From ATZT02 sp046046315 (GTDB taxonomy: Bacteria; Actinomycetota; Actinomycetes; S36-B12; UBA5976), in the NCBI GenBank assembly GCA_046046315.1, contig JBJOKB010000033.1:1-6877 (forward strand): a stretch of DNA of 6,877 nt. The letters run 5' to 3'. Below are positions 1-6,556 of this stretch, piece by piece (position 1 is the first letter of the stretch; the number at the start of each line of letters is the position of its first letter). A model generated the notes under the pieces. It made no database searches. It saw nothing but the letters and a program-made list of their open reading frames with translations, and was not told the DNA's origin. A program made the position numbers and the translations under genes.

Positions 1-393
1 TTTGGTTTGAATTTTGATCCAAGCCATTTCGTTTGGCAAGATTTAGATCCAGTTAATTTCTTACTTGATTTCAAAGATCGCATTTATCATGTTGATTGCA
101 AAGAATCACGTAAACAATTAAATGGTCGAAACGGTCGTTTAGGTTCGCATCTACCTTGGGCAGATCCACGTCGCGGTTGGGATTTTGTTTCCACCGGACA
201 TGGGCATGTTCCTTGGGAAGATGTTTTCCGTGGTTTAAATGCCATCGGTTACAAAGGACCAATCTCTGTTGAATGGGAAGATGCTGGAATGGATCGCCTA
301 ATTGGTGGACCAGAAGCATTGGAATTCATCAGAAAACTGAACTTCACTCCACCAAGTGCTGCGTTTGATGCTGCATTTAGTTCAAAGAGTTAA
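1..393 (+). CDS. Sugar phosphate isomerase/epimerase, C-terminal part (5' end outside window)
   Basis: The reading frame is open from the first base and ends at TAA 391-393, giving 130 C-terminal residues of a protein usually around 330 residues long. Any start codon inside the window, such as TTG at 7, is an artefact of the cut. The sequence fits the xylose-isomerase-like TIM-barrel (AP endonuclease 2) family. Visible candidate metal ligands and active-site residues are D6 and H9 in NFDPSH, H30 and D32 in YHVDCKE, and E91 in SVEWED. The GHGHVPW stretch near residues 66-72 is also typical. These enzymes isomerise or epimerise sugars, or act in inositol-type catabolism, in the cytoplasm with a divalent metal. 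The substrate cannot be read from this fragment. The ending with PSAAFDAAFSS is, from memory, characteristic of an actinobacterial subgroup. An intrinsic terminator follows 11 bases after the stop, so this is the last gene of its transcript. Confidence 0.88.
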   Translation, partial: FGLNFDPSHFVWQDLDPVNFLLDFKDRIYHVDCKESRKQLNGRNGRLGSHLPWADPRRGWDFVSTGHGHVPWEDVFRGLNAIGYKGPISVEWEDAGMDRLIGGPEALEFIRKLNFTPPSAAFDAAFSSKS

Positions 394-404
394 TTAGTTC
401 AAAA

Positions 405-444
405 AATAATGGGTCAGGATTTTTCCTGACCCATTATTATTTTT
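405..444 (+). terminator. Rho-independent terminator of the isomerase gene
   Basis: A perfect 15-bp stem pairs 405-419 (AATAATGGGTCAGGA) with 424-438 (TCCTGACCCATTATT) around a TTTT loop. A T-run at 440-444 follows on the plus strand. It begins 11 bases after the isomerase stop and ends about 65 bases before the -10 box of the next gene, so it separates the two units. An A-run at 401-406 flanks the left arm, so the hairpin could also act on the minus strand, but no minus-strand gene lies close enough to need it. Confidence 0.93.
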
Positions 445-509
445 GAGGAAAGTTTAATTAAATCCAAATCGGACAATTTTAAGTTGTAGTAAATAGTTCT
501 AATTTTGAC

Positions 510-522
510 TAGACTTTCTAGA
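510..522 (+). promoter_or_regulatory. -10 box giving a predicted leaderless start for the ABC exporter genes
   Basis: TAGACT at 510-515 matches the actinobacterial TANNNT -10 consensus. Six bases (516-521) separate it from the ATG, so the expected transcription start is the A of the start codon at 522. No Shine-Dalgarno-like purine run precedes the ATG, as expected for a leaderless mRNA. No good -35 sits at 17-18 bases; the best candidate is TTGTAG at 484-489, with a 20-base spacer. The call therefore rests on the -10 box and its exact distance. Confidence 0.55.
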
Positions 523-1412
523 TGACTACAAATGCAGTTGTCGAATGTTCCAACTTAACAAAAGATTATGGTTCAGGACATGGAGTATTTAACCTAAATC
601 TTTCCATAAGCGAAGGGGAGGTTTTTGGTTTAATCGGAGCCAATGGTGCCGGGAAAAGTACGTTCATTAAATTATTGATGGATTTGATTAATCCAACTTC
701 TGGGCAAGCGCAAATTTTTAATCTTGATTCTCAAAAAAATTCTGTTGAATTAAAACAAAAGATTGGTTATCTGCCTGGCGAATTGATGCAATTCCCGGGA
801 GTTACTGCTGGTTACATCCTGAATCTTATTATGAATATTAGAAAATTAGATGTTAAAGATTACATTCACGAGTTAGCTGACCGAATGCAATTAGATCTAA
901 CTAGAAAATTTCAAGACCTTTCCCACGGAAATAAACAAAAAGTTGGCTTAATTCAGGCATTTATGCACCAACCAAAACTCTTGATTTTAGATGAACCAAC
1001 TCTTGGACTAGATCCAATAATTCAAAGAGAACTTAAAAATATGATTCAAGAATCAACTAAGAATGGTGCCACCATAATTCTTTCTTCCCATATTTTGACT
1101 GATGTTGAATCTGTTTGTTCCAGAATTGGGTTAATTAACGATGGTCGTTTGGTTAAAGAGGGAACGATGGCCCAATTGAAAAAATCTCGTTCACACATCA
1201 TCACTGCCCACATGATTGGTGCTTTTTCAAGTGAAGATGAGTTAGAAGATGCAGGTGCTAGAAATTTAAAAATCGATGGTCAGATTGTAAGTTTTGAAGT
1301 TCGTGGCGAAATTGATCGAGTTTTAAAAGTTTTAGCAAAGTATGAAGTTATTGAACTAGACAGCAGAGAACTATCTCTGGAGGAGTTGTTTTTCACTGAG
1401 GTTGCGAACTAG
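522..1412 (+). CDS. ABC transporter ATP-binding protein (ABC-2 exporter type)
   Basis: This 296-residue cytoplasmic ATPase should power the membrane protein encoded immediately downstream. The nucleotide-binding domain fills roughly residues 7-225. It has Walker A GANGAGKST (39-47), signature LSHGNKQK (133-140), Walker B LLILDEPT (153-160, catalytic E158), D-loop LGLDP (161-165) and switch H190 in SSH. The usual Q-loop glutamine is not seen: the segment reads IGYLPGE (81-87), a form I recall from BcrA/daunorubicin-type exporter ATPases, so it is probably a family trait. About 70 residues after the core form a small C-terminal domain typical of drug-exporter ATPases. The ATG at 522 is chosen because the homology begins at once and a -10 box sits at leaderless distance. 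The 3' end overlaps the permease gene by 11 bases, so the two are one operon. The exported compound is unknown. Confidence 0.93.
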   Translation: MTTNAVVECSNLTKDYGSGHGVFNLNLSISEGEVFGLIGANGAGKSTFIKLLMDLINPTSGQAQIFNLDSQKNSVELKQKIGYLPGELMQFPGVTAGYILNLIMNIRKLDVKDYIHELADRMQLDLTRKFQDLSHGNKQKVGLIQAFMHQPKLLILDEPTLGLDPIIQRELKNMIQESTKNGATIILSSHILTDVESVCSRIGLINDGRLVKEGTMAQLKKSRSHIITAHMIGAFSSEDELEDAGARNLKIDGQIVSFEVRGEIDRVLKVLAKYEVIELDSRELSLEELFFTEVAN

Positions 1413-3039
1413 GCCTAAAAACTTTGCCATAGTTTTAAGCTCTTTGAGAGAAAAACGAATAACAATTTTTGCTTGGTTTACTGCAGGCGCCATCGCAATG
1501 TACTTTGAGGCAATCGCAATTGCCGCAGAACTAAGAGATTTTCCGGGAGGCCCAACAGCTTTAGCTAAATCAATAATGCCCACTATTGAAGGTTTGCGAT
1601 TAATTCGTTGGCCTGCTGATCGACTAGACACTTTAGGTGGCTATCTCACATATCACAATGTTGTTTTATTCAATTTCTTTCTTGCACTTTTTGCAGCAAT
1701 TCAAGGTTCAAGATTAATCAGACATCTTGAAGAAACCCGTGATATAGATTTCTACCTTTCAAGTGGTACTTCAAGAACTCGTCTGATTCAACTAAGGTCT
1801 CTTTCTTATTTTATTTCACAATTAATTATTTCTTTAGGTCTTGGATTAGGAACCGCTTTCGCGTTAAATGCATCTGATGAACCAAACACATCTGGAGCTT
1901 TGATTACCCTATTAGCTGCTGGAATCTGTATATTCCCTTTCTTTGGTTTAGGGTTACTTGTTTCGCAATTTGTTATAAATTCAAAAACAGCATCAGGTAT
2001 TTCATCAATTGTTGTTACGGTACTTTACTTAGTTAACAATGTTGCCGATAAATATTCGTGGCTTACTTGGGCAAAATATTTGTCGCCATTTTATTACGCA
2101 AATTTAACAAGACCAATTATTCCTGGTTTTGGAATAAATATATGGTCTTGGTTGCTCATGATTTTTATTGGCTTAATTTTTATTTCAGTTTCTACTTATC
2201 TATTCAAAGTAAGAGACGTTGGAGGCACCTATCTTGAGAGATCGGGTGCAAAATCGAAAAAATCTAAAATTAATAAATACATTCCAAAGACTTTGATCGG
2301 GGATATGCTGTGGCGGCAAAGAATTGGTTTATTTGCATGGGCAATTACAACTGCAATATTTATTTACGTTTTTATTTCTATGATGTCAGACATAGTTGTG
2401 ATATGGGAACAATTTGAATTTCTAAAACAATTTCAATCCAGTGGATTAGGTAACACAGCACAACAACAATATTTAGCTATGGTATTTGAAATTATTCCGC
2501 CTTTTATTGCAGGATTCATAATCTCGCAAGGCTCAAAATGGACCTCAGACCTAAATCAAGGCAGAGTGCAAATGTTTTTATCAACGCCACTTTCTTATTC
2601 TGGTTTAATTTTTCGGAGAGTTTTCGCCACAATGATTGGGTCGGAAATAATTATTCTTGCCTCAATATGTGCAGTTTTAATAGGAAGTTATAGACAATCT
2701 GTAAATGTAGATATGCAAGCTTTACTGAGAGTTTTCACCATGTCTAATCTTTTTGCTTTAGCTTTTACTTCTTTGAATGCTGTGATTGTTTCAATTCTTA
2801 AAGGAAAAAATGCTACGACGGCTATTTCAATCTACGTAGGTGCAGCGTGGATGGTTGGATTTATGGTCCCTTACTTGAAATGGCCTGATTGGGTCATACG
2901 CCTTTCAATATTCGATTCCTTTGGCCATCCATTTATCGAATGGCCTCAAAGAGTGAGCTTCTTATTCATTTTCATTGTGGCCATACCTGGATTAATACTT
3001 GCGATATCTATTTCTGAAAAGAGTTCTAAAGTTATTTAA
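1402..3039 (+). CDS. ABC-2 type exporter permease, duplicated (TnrB3-like)
   Basis: This 545-residue integral membrane protein should form the channel of the exporter with the ATPase just upstream. About 12 hydrophobic segments fall in two sets of six, near 21-42, 86-104, 134-156, 165-190, 198-215 and 246-268, then 307-329, 357-377, 409-428, 445-467, 473-491 and 518-537. A basic cytoplasmic linker (about 280-300, SKKSK) joins the halves. Each half carries the same cytoplasmic motif, FYLSSGTSRTRL (117-128) and MFLSTPLSYSGL (391-402), which shows internal duplication. The size and layout fit the 'putative exporter of polyketide antibiotics' family (TnrB3/COG3559-like), though the substrate here is not known. 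The start is less certain than the product. TTG at 1402 overlaps the ATPase stop; a GGAGGAG at 1379-1385 lies 16 bases away, farther than usual, so translation may be coupled to the ATPase. No better in-frame start is visible nearby. Confidence 0.88.
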   Translation: MRTRPKNFAIVLSSLREKRITIFAWFTAGAIAMYFEAIAIAAELRDFPGGPTALAKSIMPTIEGLRLIRWPADRLDTLGGYLTYHNVVLFNFFLALFAAIQGSRLIRHLEETRDIDFYLSSGTSRTRLIQLRSLSYFISQLIISLGLGLGTAFALNASDEPNTSGALITLLAAGICIFPFFGLGLLVSQFVINSKTASGISSIVVTVLYLVNNVADKYSWLTWAKYLSPFYYANLTRPIIPGFGINIWSWLLMIFIGLIFISVSTYLFKVRDVGGTYLERSGAKSKKSKINKYIPKTLIGDMLWRQRIGLFAWAITTAIFIYVFISMMSDIVVIWEQFEFLKQFQSSGLGNTAQQQYLAMVFEIIPPFIAGFIISQGSKWTSDLNQGRVQMFLSTPLSYSGLIFRRVFATMIGSEIIILASICAVLIGSYRQSVNVDMQALLRVFTMSNLFALAFTSLNAVIVSILKGKNATTAISIYVGAAWMVGFMVPYLKWPDWVIRLSIFDSFGHPFIEWPQRVSFLFIFIVAIPGLILAISISEKSSKVI

Positions 3040-3057
3040 TTGCACTAAATTTAAAAA

Positions 3058-4011
3058 CTAATCACCTAATGGCAGTGTTGGATTGGTTTGGGCAAATTCC
3101 ATTGTGGAATCAAAATCAATAATTCCAGCATCAGAACCAAGTCCTGTTGCCACCAAAGATCCGCAAGCACTTCCTAATTTGGCAGCTTCTTCAATTGTCA
3201 TTCCACGAGATAAACCTGCAATAAATCCACCAGTCCAAGCATCCCCACAACCTGTTGTGTCAACAACATTTACCTTGTAGGCAGGAATTCTTAAACGCAA
3301 TCCTTCTTTATTTTTAATTAAGCTGCCGCGAGCACCCATCTTGAGCACAACATGTTTTGCTCCTGCATTAAGAAAGAAATCACATAATTCATCTAAATCT
3401 GTTAAGCCCGTGATCATTTGAGCTTCTTCAAGATTTGGCATGAAGAAATCTAAATAAGGCATTGCTGGCAATATTTTTTCTGCCATGTTGTCTTGCTTCA
3501 CACCTAAAATATCCATGGTAGTTATGGCTTTGCCTTCGCGAGCAACTTTCAAAGTTTTTACTGTGTCTTCACCATCAAATTTAGGCATTAAATAAAATCC
3601 GCCGATATGAACAAAGTCAGCTTTTCTAACCACATCTTGAGGAACATCTTCAAAACAAAATGTGGCATTAGTGCCCATTACATGAAGTGCTGGTCTTTCT
3701 CCATTAGGTCTAATAGGCAACATCGTGCCTGAAGTCTGCACACCTTTTTTTCTTTTCATCTGACTTGTGTCAATGCCGTAGCGATTCATGATGCCTAATA
3801 AGACATTGCCCATTTCGTCATCACCTGCTGCACCAACTGCTATTACTTTGCAACCAAGTTTTGCCATATCAACAGATGTTCCAGCAGCAGTTCCTGCGGC
3901 GGTAATTCTGATTTCATCAATTAAGGCAATATTTTGTCCTGGCGGGATTTCTGAAACATGTCTGCCTAAAACATCCAAAATATGAACACCCATAGAGACA
4001 ACTGTTGGCAT
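3058..4011 (-). CDS. PfkB/ribokinase-family carbohydrate kinase
   Basis: This 317-residue cytoplasmic kinase has the usual length for the ribokinase fold and should transfer the ATP gamma-phosphate to a sugar or nucleoside hydroxyl. The C-terminal PfkB signature DTTGCGDAWTGG lies at 251-262, with D257 as catalytic base in an anion-hole loop reading GCGD rather than the common GAGD. The N-terminal motif is AAGTAAGTSVDMAKLG (38-53), where ribokinases usually have GGxxxN. VAVGAAGDDEMG-like residues (58-68), MPNLEEA (191-197) and KMGARGS (224-230) are further family blocks. Asparagine and GT changes in the substrate loop mean the sugar cannot be assigned; fructokinase, ribokinase and adenosine kinase are all possible. 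The ATG at 4011 has AAAGGAG at 4017-4023, five bases away. Only 14 bases separate it from the tatC stop, so it is probably the last gene of the tat operon. It converges on the ABC permease with an 18-base gap and no visible terminator. Confidence 0.88.
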   Translation of the reverse strand: MPTVVSMGVHILDVLGRHVSEIPPGQNIALIDEIRITAAGTAAGTSVDMAKLGCKVIAVGAAGDDEMGNVLLGIMNRYGIDTSQMKRKKGVQTSGTMLPIRPNGERPALHVMGTNATFCFEDVPQDVVRKADFVHIGGFYLMPKFDGEDTVKTLKVAREGKAITTMDILGVKQDNMAEKILPAMPYLDFFMPNLEEAQMITGLTDLDELCDFFLNAGAKHVVLKMGARGSLIKNKEGLRLRIPAYKVNVVDTTGCGDAWTGGFIAGLSRGMTIEEAAKLGSACGSLVATGLGSDAGIIDFDSTMEFAQTNPTLPLGD

Positions 4012-4025
4012 AAATACTCCTTTAG

Positions 4026-4862
4026 TTACAGATCTGTTGAAGCTTTTGGTTCAGGAGATGCTTCATCATCTGATAAACCTAATACTGGATCACTAGCACG
4101 TGTACGAGCACGTCTCTTGTCATTTAGCCAAGCGATAAATGTGGCAATGGAAATAAGTAATAACACAGGAGCAGCTAGCAAGGTCATATTTACAGGATCT
4201 CCTGTTGGGGTAGCAATTGCTGAAAAAGCAAAAACTGAAAGAACCACAACGCGCCATCTGGAAGTAATAGCTTTTGCTTCCAATACATCAAACATATTTA
4301 GCATCACAATAAACAATGGTGCTAGAAAACTAATACCAAATACTAGAACCATTCGAAGGAAGAAACTTAAGTATCGATCAACTGGAACATAGTTTCCAAC
4401 ACCTAATGGTGTAAAACCAAAAAGTAATTTCAAACCAATTGGTAGGAAAATATAGGCAAGCACTGCTCCACTAATAAATAACGGAGTAGCAACACCTGCA
4501 AAAAGATATGCTCTTAGTTTTTCTTTTCTATAAAGACCTGGGGTGATGAAACGCCATAATTGATAAATCCAAATAGGCGCTGTAATCAACATTGATGTCA
4601 CAACTGAGACTTTTATTTGTAATACGAATGCATCTGCAACGCCACCCAACACCAATCGGACATCACGTCCGTTTGCTTGAGCTTGTTCAACGATGACATT
4701 TACTGGTTGACTAAGAATTTCGAATATTTGAGGATAAAAACTCCAAGCAACAACTGTGCCAATAACAATTGCTAAAGAAGCTTTAAATAAACGTGATCTT
4801 AATTCCCGTAAATGTTCAATCAGCGACATTTCTTTAAATCGCTGCACTTTTGTTGCAGGCAA
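4026..4862 (-). CDS. tatC: Twin-arginine translocase subunit TatC
   Basis: TatC is the signal-peptide receptor and scaffold of the Tat pathway, which moves folded proteins across the cytoplasmic membrane. The 278 residues carry about six membrane segments (near 27-44, 85-105, 121-146, 166-189, 203-218 and 226-245). Conserved landmarks aligned by eye to E. coli TatC are EHLRELRSR (16-24; E20 and R22 match E15 and R17), YQLWRFITPGLYRKE (100-114; F105 and E114 match F94 and E103) and TPTGDP (219-223; D222 matches D211). One landmark is missing: the glutamate of the fourth segment (E. coli E170, SFEVP) is leucine here, L180 in SFLAP, codon CTA. The tail after residue 248 is charged and cytoplasmic, with an acidic end as in the mycobacterial protein. 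The TTG start is preferred over GTG at codon 6 and ATG at codon 12 because GGAGGTG lies just upstream. tatA precedes it by 39 bases and a sugar kinase follows. Confidence 0.95.
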   Translation of the reverse strand: MPATKVQRFKEMSLIEHLRELRSRLFKASLAIVIGTVVAWSFYPQIFEILSQPVNVIVEQAQANGRDVRLVLGGVADAFVLQIKVSVVTSMLITAPIWIYQLWRFITPGLYRKEKLRAYLFAGVATPLFISGAVLAYIFLPIGLKLLFGFTPLGVGNYVPVDRYLSFFLRMVLVFGISFLAPLFIVMLNMFDVLEAKAITSRWRVVVLSVFAFSAIATPTGDPVNMTLLAAPVLLLISIATFIAWLNDKRRARTRASDPVLGLSDDEASPEPKASTDL

Positions 4863-4871
4863 AACTAATTA

Positions 4872-4878
4872 CACCTCC
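4872..4878 (-). promoter_or_regulatory. Ribosome binding site that decides the tatC TTG start
   Basis: GGAGGTG on the minus strand ends nine bases before the TTG at 4862. The later in-frame starts, GTG at codon 6 and ATG at codon 12, lie too far from it to be served, so the TTG is the likely start even though it is a weak codon. The 11 bases from the GGAGG core is slightly long. Confidence 0.65.
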
Positions 4879-4901
4879 ACCTAAATTAAATTTAAGCGGA
4901 T

Positions 4902-5084
4902 TTACGCCTCAGGATTTTTTGTTGGTTCTTCAGTCTTTGAAGTATCGTTTTTTGTTTCAGCTTTTAAGATACGAACTGAACGACCTAAAGAACGTGCCAT
5001 ATCTGGCATACGCTTTGCACCAAATAACAAAAGAATGATGAACAAAATGATCATCAATTCTGGTCCTTGAATGTTCTTAAACAT
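4902..5084 (-). CDS. tatA: Twin-arginine translocase subunit TatA (TatA/E type)
   Basis: This 60-residue protein would oligomerise with TatC to form the Tat pore or membrane-weakened patch. It has the standard layout: a short N-terminal segment with GPEL (7-10), one membrane helix (about 9-21), the FG hinge (F21-G22), an amphipathic helix (about 24-42, AKRMPDMARSLGRSVRILK) and a short hydrophilic tail rich in T, K and E. The hinge pattern FGAKxxPxxARSLG is the actinobacterial TatA form, so TatA is preferred over TatB. The glutamate at position 9, in place of the glutamine in E. coli TatA, means a dual TatA/TatB role is possible. The ATG start has AAAGGAG at 5090-5096, five bases away, the same motif and spacing as the kinase gene. 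It is the first gene of the tatA-tatC-kinase cluster. No TatB gene is in the window. Confidence 0.93.
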   Translation of the reverse strand: MFKNIQGPELMIILFIILLLFGAKRMPDMARSLGRSVRILKAETKNDTSKTEEPTKNPEA

Positions 5085-5097
5085 CTAGTCTCCTTTT

Positions 5098-5138
5098 AAA
5101 AACTGCCGGCTTGTTAAAAATACTCCTGGCAGAGTTTT
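5098..5138 (-). terminator. Possible weak terminator or attenuator hairpin before tatA
   Basis: On the minus strand CTGCC pairs with GGCAG (5128-5132 with 5103-5107) across a 20-base loop. The second arm runs directly into TTTTT. The flanking AAAA and TTTT could extend the stem past a two-base bulge. The GC stem is only five pairs, so this is weak. It could end leftover transcription from the monooxygenase gene, or sit in the tatA leader, because it ends just two bases before the tatA ribosome binding site. Confidence 0.25.
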
Positions 5139-5144
5139 ACCTGC

Positions 5145-5154
5145 ACCTCGAGGT
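5145..5154. repeat. 10-bp perfect palindrome, possible operator
   Basis: ACCTCGAGGT is identical on both strands and lies 61 bases upstream of the tatA start. A second palindrome, CTCATGAG, follows two bases later at 5156-5163. A dimeric regulator could bind here, but no known operator consensus is recognised. Confidence 0.35.
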
Positions 5155-5184
5155 TCTCATGAGGCATAAGCCTTGGTCAACCTC
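5150..5184. repeat. Nested inverted repeat upstream of tatA
   Basis: GAGGTT at 5150-5155 is the reverse complement of AACCTC at 5179-5184. Inside it, AGGC (5162-5165) pairs with GCCT (5170-5173) around an ATAA loop. As RNA this would be an outer 6-bp stem with an inner 4-bp hairpin and internal loops. It has no T-run, so it is not a terminator on either strand. Confidence 0.35.
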
Positions 5185-5247
5185 ATTCAGGGCACGATTT
5201 GGCAACAATTTGGGCCAATTACGTGGGAAGTAAAGCATGACTATTTA

Positions 5248-6549
5248 TTAAGCCGCTTTTTTGCCAATCCAACCCATGGTTTTTAGTAGTCGATCAAATT
5301 CTTTCTTGATGGCATTGGCATCAACATAACCTTCATGACGAGCAGACTTAATGAACTTAATACCACCTGAAAGATCAGGATTTTTATCCATGATTTTTTT
5401 ATCAAAACTAGCTGCTCTAGCTGGATTGTTAATTTGATCATTTAAATATGCAGCCAATACTTTGGCAGCTTTACCAAATAAGTTATAGGCTCCTGCATTA
5501 GTTTCAATAAATCCCATTGCGTAAAGATTTTTAAATTTGCGAGAAAAAATTGTTAAATACATATCATCTGGATGTTGTACATTTCCAAAATATTCTTGAG
5601 CGTATGGAATTGAGTGCTTGTAACCTGTGGCAAGAATTATGACATCAATTTTTTCACTAGAGCGATCAGAAAAAATAACTTTGTCAGAATCAAATTGACT
5701 TATGTTTGGTTTAGCAATCACATCTCCATGTTGTAATCTTTGAAGAATTTCTGTATTCAAAGTTGGATGAGTTTCAAATAATCTGTGATCAGGTTTTGGT
5801 AGGCCCAGTCTTGTTACATCACCATTTAAAACTCTTAACATAATTCCAAATATTTTTTGTTGCAAAAACATTGGCAATTTTGGTCCAGTTTCAGCAAATA
5901 CATCACTTGGGATTCCAAATACATGTTTAGGGATAAACCAATAACCACGTCTCACAGACAAAAATGTTTGATCTGTCACTCGACCAACGTCACAGGCAAT
6001 GTCACAGGCAGAGTTTCCTCCCCCAACAATTAAAACTCTTTTATCTTTTAAGTCATTGGAATTTCGATACTCCACACTGTGCATAATTTTGCCATCAAAT
6101 TTTCCTGGAAAACTTGGGATTACTGGATCCCATTGCATTCCAGTTGCACATATTACTTTCTCATAATTTTTAATTTCTCCATTTGATAATTCAACAACCC
6201 AAGATAGATCTTGATTTTGCTTCAATGATTTAACTGAAGTATTAAATTGAATATTGGTATAAATATCAAAATGATTCGCATAATCTTTTATGTAATTTAA
6301 AACTTGTTTTCGTGAAGGATAGTCTGGGTAACTTTTTGGCATTGGATAATCAGGAAATGCGGAAAGAGTTTTACTGGAAATAAAGTGTGCTGATTCGTAT
6401 AAAGGGCTGCCCTGGTTATCAATATCCCAAAGTCCTCCAACATTTGAATGTTTTTCAATATGATCATAAGAAATGTTGTAATTTTTTAACTCTTTAGCTG
6501 TAGCTAAACCAGCAGGACCTGCTCCAATTATCAAAATATTGTTTTGCAC
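5248..6549 (-). CDS. Flavin-containing monooxygenase (class B, FMO type)
   Basis: This 433-residue cytoplasmic enzyme should use FAD, NADPH and O2 to oxygenate a soft nucleophile such as an amine or sulfide, or possibly a ketone. Its length is normal for bacterial FMOs. Motifs in order are the FAD-binding GAGPAG (9-14), GGLW (38-41), ATGMQWDP (135-142), the FMO fingerprint FxGxxxHxxxY (F151, G153, H157, Y161), the NADPH-binding GGGNSACDIA (176-185), and the second ATG motif LATGY (306-310). The fingerprint places it with FMOs rather than Baeyer-Villiger enzymes, whose motif ends in W. The substrate is not readable; trimethylamine or other small amines are possible but unproven. The GTG start is chosen because the FAD motif begins eight residues later and a -10 box lies seven bases upstream. 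No ribosome binding site is present. It is the only complete gene between an unrecognised gene upstream and tatA downstream. Confidence 0.93.
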   Translation of the reverse strand: MQNNILIIGAGPAGLATAKELKNYNISYDHIEKHSNVGGLWDIDNQGSPLYESAHFISSKTLSAFPDYPMPKSYPDYPSRKQVLNYIKDYANHFDIYTNIQFNTSVKSLKQNQDLSWVVELSNGEIKNYEKVICATGMQWDPVIPSFPGKFDGKIMHSVEYRNSNDLKDKRVLIVGGGNSACDIACDVGRVTDQTFLSVRRGYWFIPKHVFGIPSDVFAETGPKLPMFLQQKIFGIMLRVLNGDVTRLGLPKPDHRLFETHPTLNTEILQRLQHGDVIAKPNISQFDSDKVIFSDRSSEKIDVIILATGYKHSIPYAQEYFGNVQHPDDMYLTIFSRKFKNLYAMGFIETNAGAYNLFGKAAKVLAAYLNDQINNPARAASFDKKIMDKNPDLSGGIKFIKSARHEGYVDANAIKKEFDRLLKTMGWIGKKAA

Positions 6550-6556
6550 AAGTCAA

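Larger units (their letters stand above)
5085..5247 (-). other. Leader/intergenic region upstream of tatA with several inverted repeats
   Basis: This 163-base gap lies between the stop of the monooxygenase gene and the tatA start, both on the minus strand. It is richer in G+C than nearby gaps and should hold the tat promoter, but I find no convincing -35/-10 pair. TTGACC on the minus strand (5175-5180) has no TANNNT partner at 17-19 bases. The region holds a 10-bp palindrome, a nested inverted repeat and a terminator-like hairpin, listed separately. No tRNA or recognised riboswitch or small RNA is apparent. Confidence 0.5.

Noticed and set aside
81..87. Missing Q-loop glutamine in the ABC ATPase (protein residues 81-87, IGYLPGE)
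   Set aside because: As I recall, this form is usual in related drug-exporter ATPases, so it is not evidence of a defective enzyme.
71..319. Minus-strand open frame inside the isomerase gene
   Set aside because: Antisense shadow of a clearly homologous coding region; no recognisable protein.
7..393. Isomerase starting at the TTG at 7
   Set aside because: The frame is open to base 1 and the visible protein lacks most of the TIM barrel, so the gene starts outside the window.
1371..1631. Minus-strand open frame across the ATPase/permease junction
   Set aside because: Antisense to two well-supported genes and without recognisable motifs.
3027..3060. Possible bidirectional terminator between the convergent permease and kinase genes
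   Set aside because: Only a weak, imperfect A/T hairpin spans the two stop codons; too unstable to call.
3083..3985. Two short plus-strand open frames (3083-3280 and 3788-3985)
   Set aside because: Both lie inside the kinase gene on the opposite strand; low-complexity P/A/S-rich translations are typical of reverse frames.
3982..4392. Plus-strand open frame over the kinase/tatC junction
   Set aside because: Antisense to the strongly supported tatC and kinase start; no motifs.
4850..5038. Plus-strand open frame across tatC start and tatA
   Set aside because: Antisense to tatA, whose membrane helix and FG hinge are clear.
5199..5218. TTGGC...GCCAA inverted repeat in the gap after the monooxygenase gene
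   Set aside because: Five base pairs with a ten-base loop and no T-run; expected by chance.
5085..5247. tRNA or small stable RNA (SRP, 6S-like) in the tatA leader
   Set aside because: No cloverleaf, TTC-loop or other landmark sequence of these RNAs is present.
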